From contig NC_020911.1 in the NCBI RefSeq assembly GCF_000155675.2, positions 2,346,501-2,410,500 on the forward strand: a stretch of DNA of 64,000 bases. The letters are read 5' to 3'. Every line of letters starts with the position of its first letter. The stretch's first letter is position 1. The notes under the pieces are model-generated. The model made no database searches. It saw nothing but the letters and a program-made list of their open reading frames with translations, and was not told the origin of the DNA. A program made the translations under genes and the position numbers. Below are positions 9,489-17,139 of the stretch, one piece after another. Source of the stretch: Octadecabacter antarcticus 307 (GTDB taxonomy: Bacteria > Pseudomonadota > Alphaproteobacteria > Rhodobacterales > Rhodobacteraceae).

Positions 9489-9847
9489 GTTAGCGCTGTC
9501 CCGTCGCTTACCTGTAATCCCGTGTTTTCACGGGCGTTTCTGCCATTCCATCCCCAGAAGCCAGTGCTCTATGCCACAAAATGATTCGTGGACCAAGCCC
9601 TGAGACTGAATGGGTCTGTTAACAGGAGGAAATAGGCGAAATTTTGCGCAAATTTTGCGCATTCGGGATAGTGTTGCATTTGTGCACGGCATTATTGCGG
9701 TGCGGCAGGGACGATCTGAAACCAATTCACGTCATAGCGCGTTTGTGAATAGACTAACGCAACTTGCTGACTGTTTCATGAAGCGACGTCTAAAAGTCGC
9801 ATTAAGGTCCGCATAATTGCGGGCCGAATATGTTCTTGGGGGATCTG
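9489..9847. promoter_or_regulatory. Divergent intergenic region with 17-bp palindrome
   Basis: This gap separates two divergently transcribed cell-wall genes and must contain both promoters. It holds a perfect 17-bp palindrome at 9645-9661 (TGCGCAAA, T, TTTGCGCA), which also creates two tandem copies of AAATTTTGCGC. Its symmetry and position fit an operator for a dimeric regulator. No convincing gene lies in the gap. Confidence 0.4.
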
Positions 9848-11455
9848 ATGCCGACCTTTAACCACTTATTCCTGTGCTGTTTGGCGCTTTTGGCCGTCGT
9901 TTTGGCCTTTGCTGTAACGCCGCAAGCCGCCGCCGCACAGACCACCGCGTTCCGCCAAGCCGTCGCTGAGGGCGCCGCGCGTGACGATGTTTTGGCCGAA
10001 TTTTATAGGGCGCGTGAATTTGAAGGCATCTGGACCGGCGCCACCGAACTTGATCGGGCGCGTCGCAATGCGTTGCTGGCAGCGCTTGCTGGCGCGGGTG
10101 ATCATGGCTTGCCTGCCGCTGAATATGACCCGCAAACACTAATGGCCCGACTGCAAGCCGCCAATACGCCCGCGCAAAAGGGTGCGATGGAAGTTGAAAT
10201 GTCGCGTTTGTTTTTGTCTTACGCAAACGATATCCAGACCGGCATCCTGACACCACGAAGCGTTGTGTCCGAGATCCGTCGCGAAGTGCCGTTGCGATCG
10301 CGTCTTGAGTATCTGCAAGGCTTCTTGGGCAGCACCCCCGCATCCTACCTTGCGACCTTGCCGCCTAGTTCATCGGAATATGCCCGGCTGCTGCGTGAAA
10401 AGATGACCCTTGAACGTCTGTTGGCGAACGGCGGATGGGGCCCGTCAGTTTCATCTAGTAGCCTTGCCGCTGGTGCATCGGGCGCTGGCGTCGTGGCGCT
10501 GCGAGATCGGTTGGTCGCCATGGGCCATATGGAACGGTCCGCCACACAAACTTATGACGTCACGATCCAAGCGGCCGTTCAGCGGTTCCAACAGGCCCAC
10601 GGCCTGACCGCAGATGGTGATGCAGGCGCCGCAACTTTAGCCGAGATCAACGTCCCTGCGGCCAGCCGACTGCAACAGATCATCGTTGCGATGGAGCGTG
10701 AACGTTGGATGAACCGCCCACGCGGTGAACGTCACGTTTGGGTCAACCTCGTCGATTTTTCTGCCGCCATAATGGATAATGACAGTGTCACGTTTCAGAC
10801 CCGTTCGGTCATTGGTGCAACCGGCAGTGGCCGACAGACGCCCGAATTTTCCGACGTGATGGATCATATGGTTATCAACCCTAGCTGGTTCGTGCCGCGT
10901 TCGATCATCGTAGGTGAATATCTGCCAGCAATGCAGCGCAGCCGCGACGCCATCAGTCACATCCTGCTGACAGATGGCAATGGCCGGACCGTCAACCGCG
11001 GCAACGTCAATTTCAGCAATTACACTGCGCGCACGTTTCCGTTTTCCATGCGCCAGCCGCCTAGTAGCCGCAATGCGCTGGGGTTGGTGAAGTTCATGTT
11101 TCCAAATCAATACAACATCTACTTGCACGACACGCCGGCCAAATCCCTGTTTGCTCGCGAAATTCGGGCTTACAGCCATGGCTGTATCCGTCTGAACGAT
11201 CCGTTTGAATTTGGTCATGCCCTGCTGGCGGCGCAAGAAGCCGATCCTGAGGGGTATTTTCAACGCATTCTCAATTCTGGCACCGAAACGCGGGTGAACC
11301 TTGTGGATCCCGTGCCAGTGCATATCGTCTACCGCACAGCGTTCACCCACACGACCGGTCAGTTGAACTTTCGCCGTGATATCTACGATCGTGACAGCCG
11401 CATCTGGAATGCGCTGGCAAACGAAGGGGTGGCTGTTCGCGCAATTGGCGGGTAA
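9848..11455 (+). CDS. L,D-transpeptidase, YcbB type
   Basis: Periplasmic enzyme that forms 3-3 cross-links in peptidoglycan or attaches proteins to it. The 535-residue reading uses the ATG at 9848, which has GGGGGATC just upstream; an ATG 18 bases earlier has no ribosome binding site. Residues 1-28 are a signal peptide (LALLAVVLAFAVTPQAAA then AQ). A scaffold domain with a peptidoglycan-binding motif follows (GHMERSATQTYDVTIQAAVQ, RFQQAHGLTADGDAG), then the YkuD catalytic domain with HDTPAKSLF and AYSHGCIRLNDPFEF, where Cys446 is the nucleophile. Length and domain order match E. coli YcbB (LdtD). It is divergent from the DUF882 peptidase gene. Confidence 0.92.
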   Translation: MPTFNHLFLCCLALLAVVLAFAVTPQAAAAQTTAFRQAVAEGAARDDVLAEFYRAREFEGIWTGATELDRARRNALLAALAGAGDHGLPAAEYDPQTLMARLQAANTPAQKGAMEVEMSRLFLSYANDIQTGILTPRSVVSEIRREVPLRSRLEYLQGFLGSTPASYLATLPPSSSEYARLLREKMTLERLLANGGWGPSVSSSSLAAGASGAGVVALRDRLVAMGHMERSATQTYDVTIQAAVQRFQQAHGLTADGDAGAATLAEINVPAASRLQQIIVAMERERWMNRPRGERHVWVNLVDFSAAIMDNDSVTFQTRSVIGATGSGRQTPEFSDVMDHMVINPSWFVPRSIIVGEYLPAMQRSRDAISHILLTDGNGRTVNRGNVNFSNYTARTFPFSMRQPPSSRNALGLVKFMFPNQYNIYLHDTPAKSLFAREIRAYSHGCIRLNDPFEFGHALLAAQEADPEGYFQRILNSGTETRVNLVDPVPVHIVYRTAFTHTTGQLNFRRDIYDRDSRIWNALANEGVAVRAIGG

Positions 11456-11494
11456 ATCATTCCCTGACACTTAGGGGCCCGAATTGGTGATGAT

Positions 11495-12544
11495 ATGCCA
11501 CAAACTTTGAAAGATCTTGCTGCGTCGCTTGGGGCTGAAACCCTCGGCGACGCGTCGCTTTTGGTGGACCGTTTGGCGGAACCATTAGAAGCGCGTGCTG
11601 GGGATCTGGCGCTGGCCGTTGCGCCAAAATTCGCTGAGCAATTAAAGGCGTCGGCGGCGCGTGCTGCGGTGGTTTGGGCTGGCGCTGATCTGGATGCGCT
11701 TGGGCTTGAAGGGGCAATCGTTGCTCCGCACAGTCGGCTTGCGATGGCGGGTTTGACCCAAGCCATGGACGACAACCTTGCGTTTTTAGGCGAACCCGCG
11801 ATCCACCCGACGGCTGTAATCGACGTGACGGCAGTCATTGGGACCGGCGCGCAGATTGGTCCGTTTGTGGTCATTGGGGCGCAGGCGCAGATCGGGGCCG
11901 ATGCGCGGATCGCACCGCATGTGTCCATCGGGGTCCAGTCCGTCATTGGTGCGCGCGCCACCCTGCACGCAGGCGTGAAAATTGGCGCGCGGGTCACCAT
12001 TGGTGACGGGTTCATCGCGCAGGCAGGGGTCGTCATCGGCAGTGACGGATTTTCATTTACCACACGTGGCCCGTCCAATGCAGAACGCGCGGTACGGTCC
12101 CGCCCCGGTGTGCCGCTTGATCCGCTGGTGGATGGCACGTGGCATCGTATCCATTCCCTTGGCGGGGTTGAAATCGGCAACGATGTCGAAATTGGCGCCA
12201 ATTCGACGATTGATGCTGGCACCGTTCGCGCGACCCGGATCGGTAATGGTGTCAAGATCGACAACCTCGTGCATATCGCGCACAATGTCATTCTTGGTGA
12301 CGCCTGTTTGCTCTGCGCGCAAACGGGCGTCGCCGGATCTTCGGTATTGGGCGCGCGGGTAATCATGGGCGGACAATCTGGCGTGGCGGACAATTTGACC
12401 GTTGGACGTGATGTCGTCGTAGGTGGCGGTGCCGGGGTGTTGGCAAACATCGCGGATGGTCTTTTTGTTTCGGGCTATCCGGCGCAACCAAGCCATGAAT
12501 ACCGCGCCAGTCTTAAGGCGGTGCGGCGTTTGACAAAGCCCTAG
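11495..12544 (+). CDS. lpxD: UDP-3-O-acylglucosamine N-acyltransferase
   Basis: Third step of lipid A synthesis: N-acylation of UDP-3-O-acylglucosamine with a 3-hydroxyacyl chain from ACP, in the cytoplasm. The 349 residues fit LpxD (341 in E. coli). An N-terminal uridine-binding domain (to about residue 100) precedes a left-handed beta-helix of hexapeptide repeats (for example [20 protein letters not shown]) from about 105 to 320. The catalytic-histidine signature is present ([12 protein letters not shown]). The gene is 30 kb from the fabZ-lpxA-lpxI-lpxB cluster and is followed at once by an ACP gene and a ketoacyl synthase gene on the same strand. No other lpxD was seen. Confidence 0.93.
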   Translation: MPQTLKDLAASLGAETLGDASLLVDRLAEPLEARAGDLALAVAPKFAEQLKASAARAAVVWAGADLDALGLEGAIVAPHSRLAMAGLTQAMDDNLAFLGEPAIHPTAVIDVTAVIGTGAQIGPFVVIGAQAQIGADARIAPHVSIGVQSVIGARATLHAGVKIGARVTIGDGFIAQAGVVIGSDGFSFTTRGPSNAERAVRSRPGVPLDPLVDGTWHRIHSLGGVEIGNDVEIGANSTIDAGTVRATRIGNGVKIDNLVHIAHNVILGDACLLCAQTGVAGSSVLGARVIMGGQSGVADNLTVGRDVVVGGGAGVLANIADGLFVSGYPAQPSHEYRASLKAVRRLTKP

Positions 12545-12610
12545 TGGTCCCAAAAGGTGCATCCGCGCACGACTTCAAATATTAGATCGGACAGACATGG
12601 GTGATCTTGG

Positions 12611-12868
12611 ATGAATATTACCGCACAAGTACTTGAAATTATTGCGCAACAGGCATTGCTTCAACCCGGTGACGTCAAAATTGAACACACGCTCGAAGAC
12701 CTCGGCATTGACAGCTTGGGTTTGGTTGAAAGCATCTTTGCCATCGAAGAGGCCTTTGATATCAACGTGCCGTTTAATGCTAATGACCCAAGCGGTGGCG
12801 ATTTTGACATTACATCTGTCGGGGCCATCATCAAAGCCGTGCAAACGCTGGTACAGGACCAAACGTGA
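12611..12868 (+). CDS. Acyl carrier protein, specialised, beside lpxD
   Basis: An 85-residue acyl carrier protein. The phosphopantetheine attachment serine lies in DLGIDSLGLVESIFAIEEAF. It is longer than housekeeping AcpP and its third-helix region has the extra segment NANDPSGGDFDIT, so it is probably a dedicated carrier, comparable in setting to AcpXL of rhizobia. It lies between lpxD and a ketoacyl synthase gene and overlaps the latter by four bases (GTGA), which implies translational coupling. The natural reading is that it carries an acyl chain made by the downstream synthase and used by LpxD or another lipid acyltransferase; that partnership is inferred from context only. Confidence 0.85.
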   Translation: MNITAQVLEIIAQQALLQPGDVKIEHTLEDLGIDSLGLVESIFAIEEAFDINVPFNANDPSGGDFDITSVGAIIKAVQTLVQDQT

Positions 12869-14073
12869 GACGGGTTGTCATCACAGGCTCCGGCACAATC
12901 AATGCCTTGGGACACGATGTTGCCAAAACGCTTGAAGCGATGCGCGAGGGGCGGTGTGGCATCGGGCCTCTTAATATTCGCGACGTGGATCGGTTGGCTG
13001 TGAAAATTGGTGCGCAGGTGACGGACTACGATGAACAGTCCCACTTTAATCGCCAACAAATCAGCCTGTATGATCGGTTCACCCAGTTCACCCTGCTGGC
13101 CGCAGCGCAAGCGATCGGCGAAAGCGAGCTGACATTTTCTGGCGCCTTGGCGGATCGATCCGGCGTGGTGTTGGGCACATCGGGTGGTGGGTTGAACACG
13201 CAAGACGAAAACTACCGTGCTGTCTACGAAGAAGGCAAAAATCGCGTGCATCCGTTCATTGTGCCAAAACTGATGAACAATGCCGCTGCTTCCCACGTGT
13301 CGATGCAATACAACCTGCGCGGTCCGTCTTTTACCGTTGCCACAGCCTGCGCGTCATCCAATCACGCGATGGGGCAGGCGTTCTATATGATCCGGTCGGG
13401 GATGGCTGATGTGATGGTCACGGGCGGGTCGGAATCCATGTTGTGTTTCGGCGGTGTAAAGGCGTGGGAAGGCCTGCGCGTGATGTCAAAGGACGCATGT
13501 CGCCCGTTTTCCGCCACCCGCAATGGCATGGTGCAGGGCGAAGGTGCGGGGGTATTTGTGTTTGAAGACCGCGAACATGCCCGCGCGCGCGGCGCTGTGA
13601 TCTTGGCTGAAGTCGCAGGATTTGCGATGTCATCGGATGCGTCCGACATCGTGACGCCGTCCAAACAAGGAGCTGCGCGGGCCATTTCGGGCGCCTTGGT
13701 GGATGCCAAACTGAACCGCGAAGACGTGGGTTACATTAATGCGCACGGCACCGGAACAGCCGCGAACGATAAGACAGAATGCGCGGCTGTGGCAGATGTA
13801 TTCGGGCCCCACGCCGACAAGCTGATGATTTCGAGCACCAAATCCATGCACGGGCACCTGATCGGCGGCACCGGCGCTGTTGAACTTCTGGCCTGTATCA
13901 TGGCGCTGCGCGATGGGATCATCGCCCCGACAATCGGCTACGAAGAACCTGACCCCGAATGCGCGCTCGACGTGGTTCCAAACACCGCGCGCGAAGCGAA
14001 AGTCACCGCTGTGCTCTCAAACGCCTTTGCTTTTGGCGGGTTGAACGCTGTCATCGCGCTCAAATCAGCCTAG
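12865..14073 (+). CDS. Beta-ketoacyl-[ACP] synthase (FabF-like, KAS II type)
   Basis: A 402-residue condensing enzyme that extends ACP-bound acyl chains by two carbons. The Cys-His-His triad is intact: Cys162 in TACASSNHAMG, His294 in NAHGTGTAANDKTE, His331 in SMHGHLIGGTGAVE. GTG start, overlapping the ACP stop codon by four bases, without its own strong ribosome binding site, so translation is probably coupled. The family includes primary FabF and specialised paralogues; position next to a non-standard ACP and lpxD argues for a specialised role in making a lipid A acyl chain. A polyketide-type role is possible but no other such genes are nearby. Confidence 0.9.
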   Translation: MRRVVITGSGTINALGHDVAKTLEAMREGRCGIGPLNIRDVDRLAVKIGAQVTDYDEQSHFNRQQISLYDRFTQFTLLAAAQAIGESELTFSGALADRSGVVLGTSGGGLNTQDENYRAVYEEGKNRVHPFIVPKLMNNAAASHVSMQYNLRGPSFTVATACASSNHAMGQAFYMIRSGMADVMVTGGSESMLCFGGVKAWEGLRVMSKDACRPFSATRNGMVQGEGAGVFVFEDREHARARGAVILAEVAGFAMSSDASDIVTPSKQGAARAISGALVDAKLNREDVGYINAHGTGTAANDKTECAAVADVFGPHADKLMISSTKSMHGHLIGGTGAVELLACIMALRDGIIAPTIGYEEPDPECALDVVPNTAREAKVTAVLSNAFAFGGLNAVIALKSA

Positions 14074-14115
14074 ACGCAAAACGCCGCCACAAATATTAGG
14101 GAACGACGCCTCGCG

Positions 14116-14136
14116 TTTCTTTGGTTTAAAAATACC
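14116..14136 (+). repeat. Gene-end element, copy 1 (TTTCTTTGGTTT type)
   Basis: The 21-base AT-rich element starts TTTCTTTGGTTTAAAAATAC and lies 42 bases after the ketoacyl synthase stop, up to the stop codon of the converging IalB gene. Closely related copies follow other stop codons at 45993 and (minus strand) 63660, in the same orientation relative to the gene that ends. Confidence 0.5.
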
Positions 14137-14780
14137 TACTGCGACGCTGCGGTGTAGGCCGCCGTGAACCCTGAAAGCGACATGGTCACTGTCACAGTTT
14201 GATCAGGGGCGGCGGCGGGCACCATGCTCAGTGTTGCGGTTGCGCCGCCCCGAAACAGCGCCACATCTTGTTCCGTCAATCCAATGCGGGTGACGCATCC
14301 ACCGGCGTTGCAAAAGTCGAACGGAAACCGGCGGGCCTGCCCGCCATCGACGCGCAACGTGACCTGTTCGGTCAGCAATGTTTCGAGTGGTGCCACGATC
14401 GTCGCACCTGCAACAGCCTCGCCCGCTTCTGGCAGCGCAACGATAGCGATTTCAGCGACCGCATTGCCGTCTGCATCACTTAAAAGTTGGTACATTTGGC
14501 AGGGGTCTTCACCGCCTTCGACTTTTAGGCATCGCAGCGCCCAATCGTTGAACACCTCGCGCAGGTATTGCTGGCCTGGTTGGGGCTCTTGCGGTGCTGC
14601 CTCGTCAGACGCGATGGGATCGCCGTTTTCGTCAACGTTTTCGCCCATGTTGAACACACTTTGCGGCTGCTCTTCAGCTGTTTCAACCGGAGTTTCCTGT
14701 GCAAAGGCTGGCGCGACAAGGGCGAAAGCCAATGCAGCAGCCGTCAACGTTTTGGAAATCGATGCGTTATAAAAGGTCAT
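14136..14780 (-). CDS. Invasion-associated locus B (IalB)-like exported protein
   Basis: A 214-residue exported protein of the IalB family, named from Bartonella but widespread and functionally undefined in free-living alphaproteobacteria. ATG at 14780 gives a clean signal peptide (residues 1-27, ending LVAPAFAQE); an upstream TTG would add four residues only. A charged low-complexity stretch (about 28-65) precedes the IalB domain: FNDWALRCLKVEGGEDPC, MYQLLSDADG, GATIVAPLETLL, FPFDFCNAGGCVTRIGL. The cysteine pairs in these motifs are typical and probably form disulphides in the periplasm. It is convergent with the ketoacyl synthase gene and seems monocistronic. Confidence 0.88.
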   Translation of the reverse strand: MTFYNASISKTLTAAALAFALVAPAFAQETPVETAEEQPQSVFNMGENVDENGDPIASDEAAPQEPQPGQQYLREVFNDWALRCLKVEGGEDPCQMYQLLSDADGNAVAEIAIVALPEAGEAVAGATIVAPLETLLTEQVTLRVDGGQARRFPFDFCNAGGCVTRIGLTEQDVALFRGGATATLSMVPAAAPDQTVTVTMSLSGFTAAYTAASQ

Positions 14781-14912
14781 GGTTTTGTCCAATATTTTCT
14801 GTCGTTACAAGCGTATTAGCATGGGTTTTCAGCAGTGTCAGGGTGAAAGCGGTGTTCGGCAAGGCCTTGCCGAAAGGGGGCGACGGCGCGCAGGTTGCGG
14901 CATTAGACAATG

Positions 14913-14963
14913 TTGACGTGCCACCACCCCGTAGAAATTTGACGTGCCACCACCCCGTAGAAA
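14913..14963 (+). repeat. Two tandem 25-bp direct repeats, period 26
   Basis: The unit begins TTGACGTGCCACCACCCC and ends GTAGAAA; copies occupy 14913-14937 and 14939-14963 with no mismatch and one base between them. The second copy runs directly into a hairpin. Confidence 0.8.
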
Positions 14964-14983
14964 AAGGGCCCGCAAAGGCCCTT
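14964..14983 (-). terminator. Rho-independent-type hairpin, minus-strand orientation
   Basis: Stem AAGGGCC (14964-14970) and GGCCCTT (14977-14983) with a six-base loop. Read on the minus strand the stem is followed by a short T run. The only candidate transcript is the hydrophobic small frame ending at 15015. Confidence 0.5.
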
Positions 14984-15083
14984 CTTCGTCTTCTCCCTGT
15001 CGGACTTTGCCGACTTATTTTTTGAAGTTACGGATTGAAACCACAACCGTCAACAGGGTGACTATCACGATCAAGATAAGTCT

Positions 15084-15106
15084 GTTTATTAGTTTATTAG
15101 TTTATT
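15084..15106 (+). repeat. 8-bp microsatellite, three copies of GTTTATTA
   Basis: Units at 15084-15091, 15092-15099 and 15100-15106 (last copy one base short). Since 8 is not a multiple of 3, gain or loss of a unit would shift any frame running through it. Confidence 0.75.
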
Positions 15107-15303
15107 TGATAATATTGGCCTGTCTGAACGCCCCCATGAACGAGCGAAAAAGGCCACGCCTCAGGTATATCTAGGGGCGCAGCAGGTTGGAAAAGGAGGA
15201 TGTCAGCAACGCTGCAGGAGAACATTCACGGCGTCGATAAGAATATACCGGCCCATGAAGGTTAAGAATGTGTTTTGACCCAAGATCAAAGCGCAACAAA
15301 AGT

Positions 15304-15326
15304 GGGGCAGCGCACATAACTGCCCC
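15304..15326 (+). promoter_or_regulatory. Leader hairpin before DUF853 ATPase gene
   Basis: Stem GGGGCAG (15304-15310) and CTGCCCC (15320-15326), nine-base loop, ending five bases before the AGGAC ribosome binding site of the downstream gene. It may influence translation; no regulator is suggested. Confidence 0.35.
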
Positions 15327-15343
15327 AGAACAGGACATTGGCA

Positions 15344-16831
15344 ATGAGCGACGGAATTTTTATGGGTGGCGGCGGTGACGGTTACACCGATGCACAAGTG
15401 CTGCTGTTGCAATACGCCAACCGCCACGGATTGATTGCGGGGGCCACGGGCACCGGAAAAACCGTGACGCTGCAAATTCTTGCACAAGGGTTTTCCGCCA
15501 TCGGTGTTCCGGTGTTCTTGTCGGACGTGAAGGGTAATCTTTCTGGCTTGGCCAAGTCGGGCAGCGCAGATTTCAAATTACACGACCCATTCATGGCATG
15601 CGCAGCGACCATCGGGTTGGATTTGCAATACAGTGCATTCCCCGTAACGTTTTGGGACCTTTTTGGTGAACAGGGCCACCCGATCCGCACGACCGTCGCA
15701 GAAATGGGCCCGCTGTTATTGTCCAATCTGATGGGGCTGTCTGGCGCACAAGAAGGCGTTTTGTACGTCGCCTTTCGCGTAGCAGACGAAGATGGGCTGC
15801 CGCTTCTGGATCTTGAGGATTTGCAGGCACTGCTGGTCTGGGTCGGGCAAAACGCCAAAGACTTATCGCTGCGCTATGGCAATGTGGCGACATCGTCGGT
15901 TGGAGCAATTCAGCGCCAACTGCTTGTGCTTGAAAATCAAGGCGGGGCGGGGCTTTTTGGCGAACCTGCGCTGGATTTGAACGACATTATGGCGACCGAA
16001 AAGGACGGCCCCCACACTGGACGTGGACGGATCAATATCCTCGCGTCGGACAAGTTTATGGTGTCCCCAAAACTGTATGCGACGTTCCTGTTGTGGCTTT
16101 CGTCGGAACTGTTTGAGGAGCTGCCAGAGGTTGGCAACGCGGACAAACCCAAGCTGGTGTTCTTTTTTGATGAGGCGCATTTACTGTTTGACGACGCGCC
16201 CAAGGCGCTGGTCGACAAGATCGAACGGGTTGCGCGTTTGATCCGGTCCAAAGGGGTTGGTGTATATTTCATCACCCAAAACCCGTCCGACGTCCCTGAA
16301 GACGTGTTGGGCCAGCTTGGCAATCGTGTGCAACACGCACTGCGGGCGTTTACCGCGAACGATCAAAAGGCGTTGAAACAGGCAGCTGCAACCTATCGTC
16401 CGAACCCGAAGTTCGACTCAGCCAAAGCAATCCGAGAAGTCGGAACAGGTGAAGCCGTAACATCAATGCTGATCGACAAAGGCGTGCCCGGAATTGTTGA
16501 GCGCACGTTGATCCGCCCGCCGTCGTCGCAACTGGGCCCAATCACCAAAGCACAACGTGCGGCGGTCATGGCAGCGTCGCCAATGGCTGGCAAATACGAC
16601 GCGCGATTGGATCGTGAAACGGCGGCCGAAATGCTTGCCAAACGCGCGGGCGCTGCGGCGCAAGCGGCGGAGAAAGCTGAAGTCGAAGAAGAAACGCCTC
16701 AGGCGGAGGAGCGCGAACACCGCCGCGGGCGTCGCTACACGGATCGTGATGTTGAACGGTCTAGCAGTCGCAGATCGACGAGGTCTGACGACAGCTGGGG
16801 CGGCGCGATTGCCACTGTTGTTGCGAAATAA
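15344..16831 (+). CDS. HerA-like / DUF853 (YjgR-type) ATPase, apparently C-terminally truncated
   Basis: A 495-residue P-loop ATPase of the HerA-FtsK clan (DUF853, E. coli YjgR); biochemical role poorly known, presumed nucleic-acid related. Walker A is GATGTGKT near residue 35; Walker B is LVFFFDEAHLLF; also visible are the family strings VFLSDVKGNLSGLAK and GVYFITQNPSDVPEDVLGQL. ATG at 15344 follows AGGAC by seven bases. The C-terminal 60 residues are charged linker. The TAA at 16829 is followed in the same frame by 21 codons ending at TAG 16895-16897 that spell LKGTTGRQIVREILGGLFRG, which resembles the usual family C-terminus. So the annotated protein has probably lost its conserved tail by a nonsense mutation. 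Confidence 0.9.
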   Translation: MSDGIFMGGGGDGYTDAQVLLLQYANRHGLIAGATGTGKTVTLQILAQGFSAIGVPVFLSDVKGNLSGLAKSGSADFKLHDPFMACAATIGLDLQYSAFPVTFWDLFGEQGHPIRTTVAEMGPLLLSNLMGLSGAQEGVLYVAFRVADEDGLPLLDLEDLQALLVWVGQNAKDLSLRYGNVATSSVGAIQRQLLVLENQGGAGLFGEPALDLNDIMATEKDGPHTGRGRINILASDKFMVSPKLYATFLLWLSSELFEELPEVGNADKPKLVFFFDEAHLLFDDAPKALVDKIERVARLIRSKGVGVYFITQNPSDVPEDVLGQLGNRVQHALRAFTANDQKALKQAAATYRPNPKFDSAKAIREVGTGEAVTSMLIDKGVPGIVERTLIRPPSSQLGPITKAQRAAVMAASPMAGKYDARLDRETAAEMLAKRAGAAAQAAEKAEVEEETPQAEEREHRRGRRYTDRDVERSSSRRSTRSDDSWGGAIATVVAK

Positions 16832-17139
16832 CTGAAAGGCACCACTGGGCGGCAGATTGTGCGCGAGATCTTGGGTGGTCTGTTTCGTGGGCGCTAGTTT
16901 TAGCGTGGTTCATCCCGATGTGCTTGCGGATTTTCGGCATTGGCGCTGTTTTGGCGGCGGTATCCGAGGTCGGATTTTATCCGGTCACGCTTAATCTGCA
17001 ACTGGTCTGGCTCTTCTTGTTGATGGCCTTCTGGGCTGTTTTGCAAGGCTCGTTATGGCCCACAGCGGCGTGTGTAAATGGGTGGGGGCGTTCTGTGGCG
17101 CGGTGCTTTATCCGGGGCTTGGTCGGTCGAACTCTGGCC
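16832..17139 (+). other. Former ATPase C-terminus and possible membrane-protein fragment
   Basis: 16832-16897 is the in-frame continuation of the ATPase gene after its TAA. From 16918 a plus frame encodes a hydrophobic string (for example VLAAVSEVGFYPVTLNLQLV, then WLFLLMAFW) that looks like a membrane-protein piece, but it runs on antisense through the CorC gene and has no good ribosome binding site, so it is at most a fragment. Confidence 0.35.

Larger units (their letters stand above)
14781..15343. other. Gene-free stretch with tandem repeats and hairpins
   Basis: No convincing protein gene. It contains two 25-bp direct repeats at 14913-14963, a terminator-like hairpin at 14964-14983, an 8-bp repeat tract at 15084-15106 and a hairpin just before the ATPase gene. 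On the minus strand a hydrophobic string (LILIVIVTLLTVVVSIRNFKK) ends at 15015; an ATG lies upstream in the same frame but a TAA in the 8-bp repeats separates them, so this may be the wreck of a small membrane-protein gene. Confidence 0.4.

Noticed and set aside
11383..12450. 355-codon minus-strand frame
   Set aside because: It is antisense to lpxD; its Pro/Thr/Ser-rich low-complexity composition mirrors the hexapeptide-repeat coding strand.
15084..15106. CRISPR-like repeats
   Set aside because: The repeats are contiguous 8-mers without spacers; no cas gene is in the window.
15275..15289. FNR-like site (TTGA...TCAA) upstream of the DUF853 ATPase gene
   Set aside because: The half-sites are seven bases apart, not six as in the FNR/Dnr consensus TTGAT-N4-ATCAA, and no oxygen-regulated gene follows.
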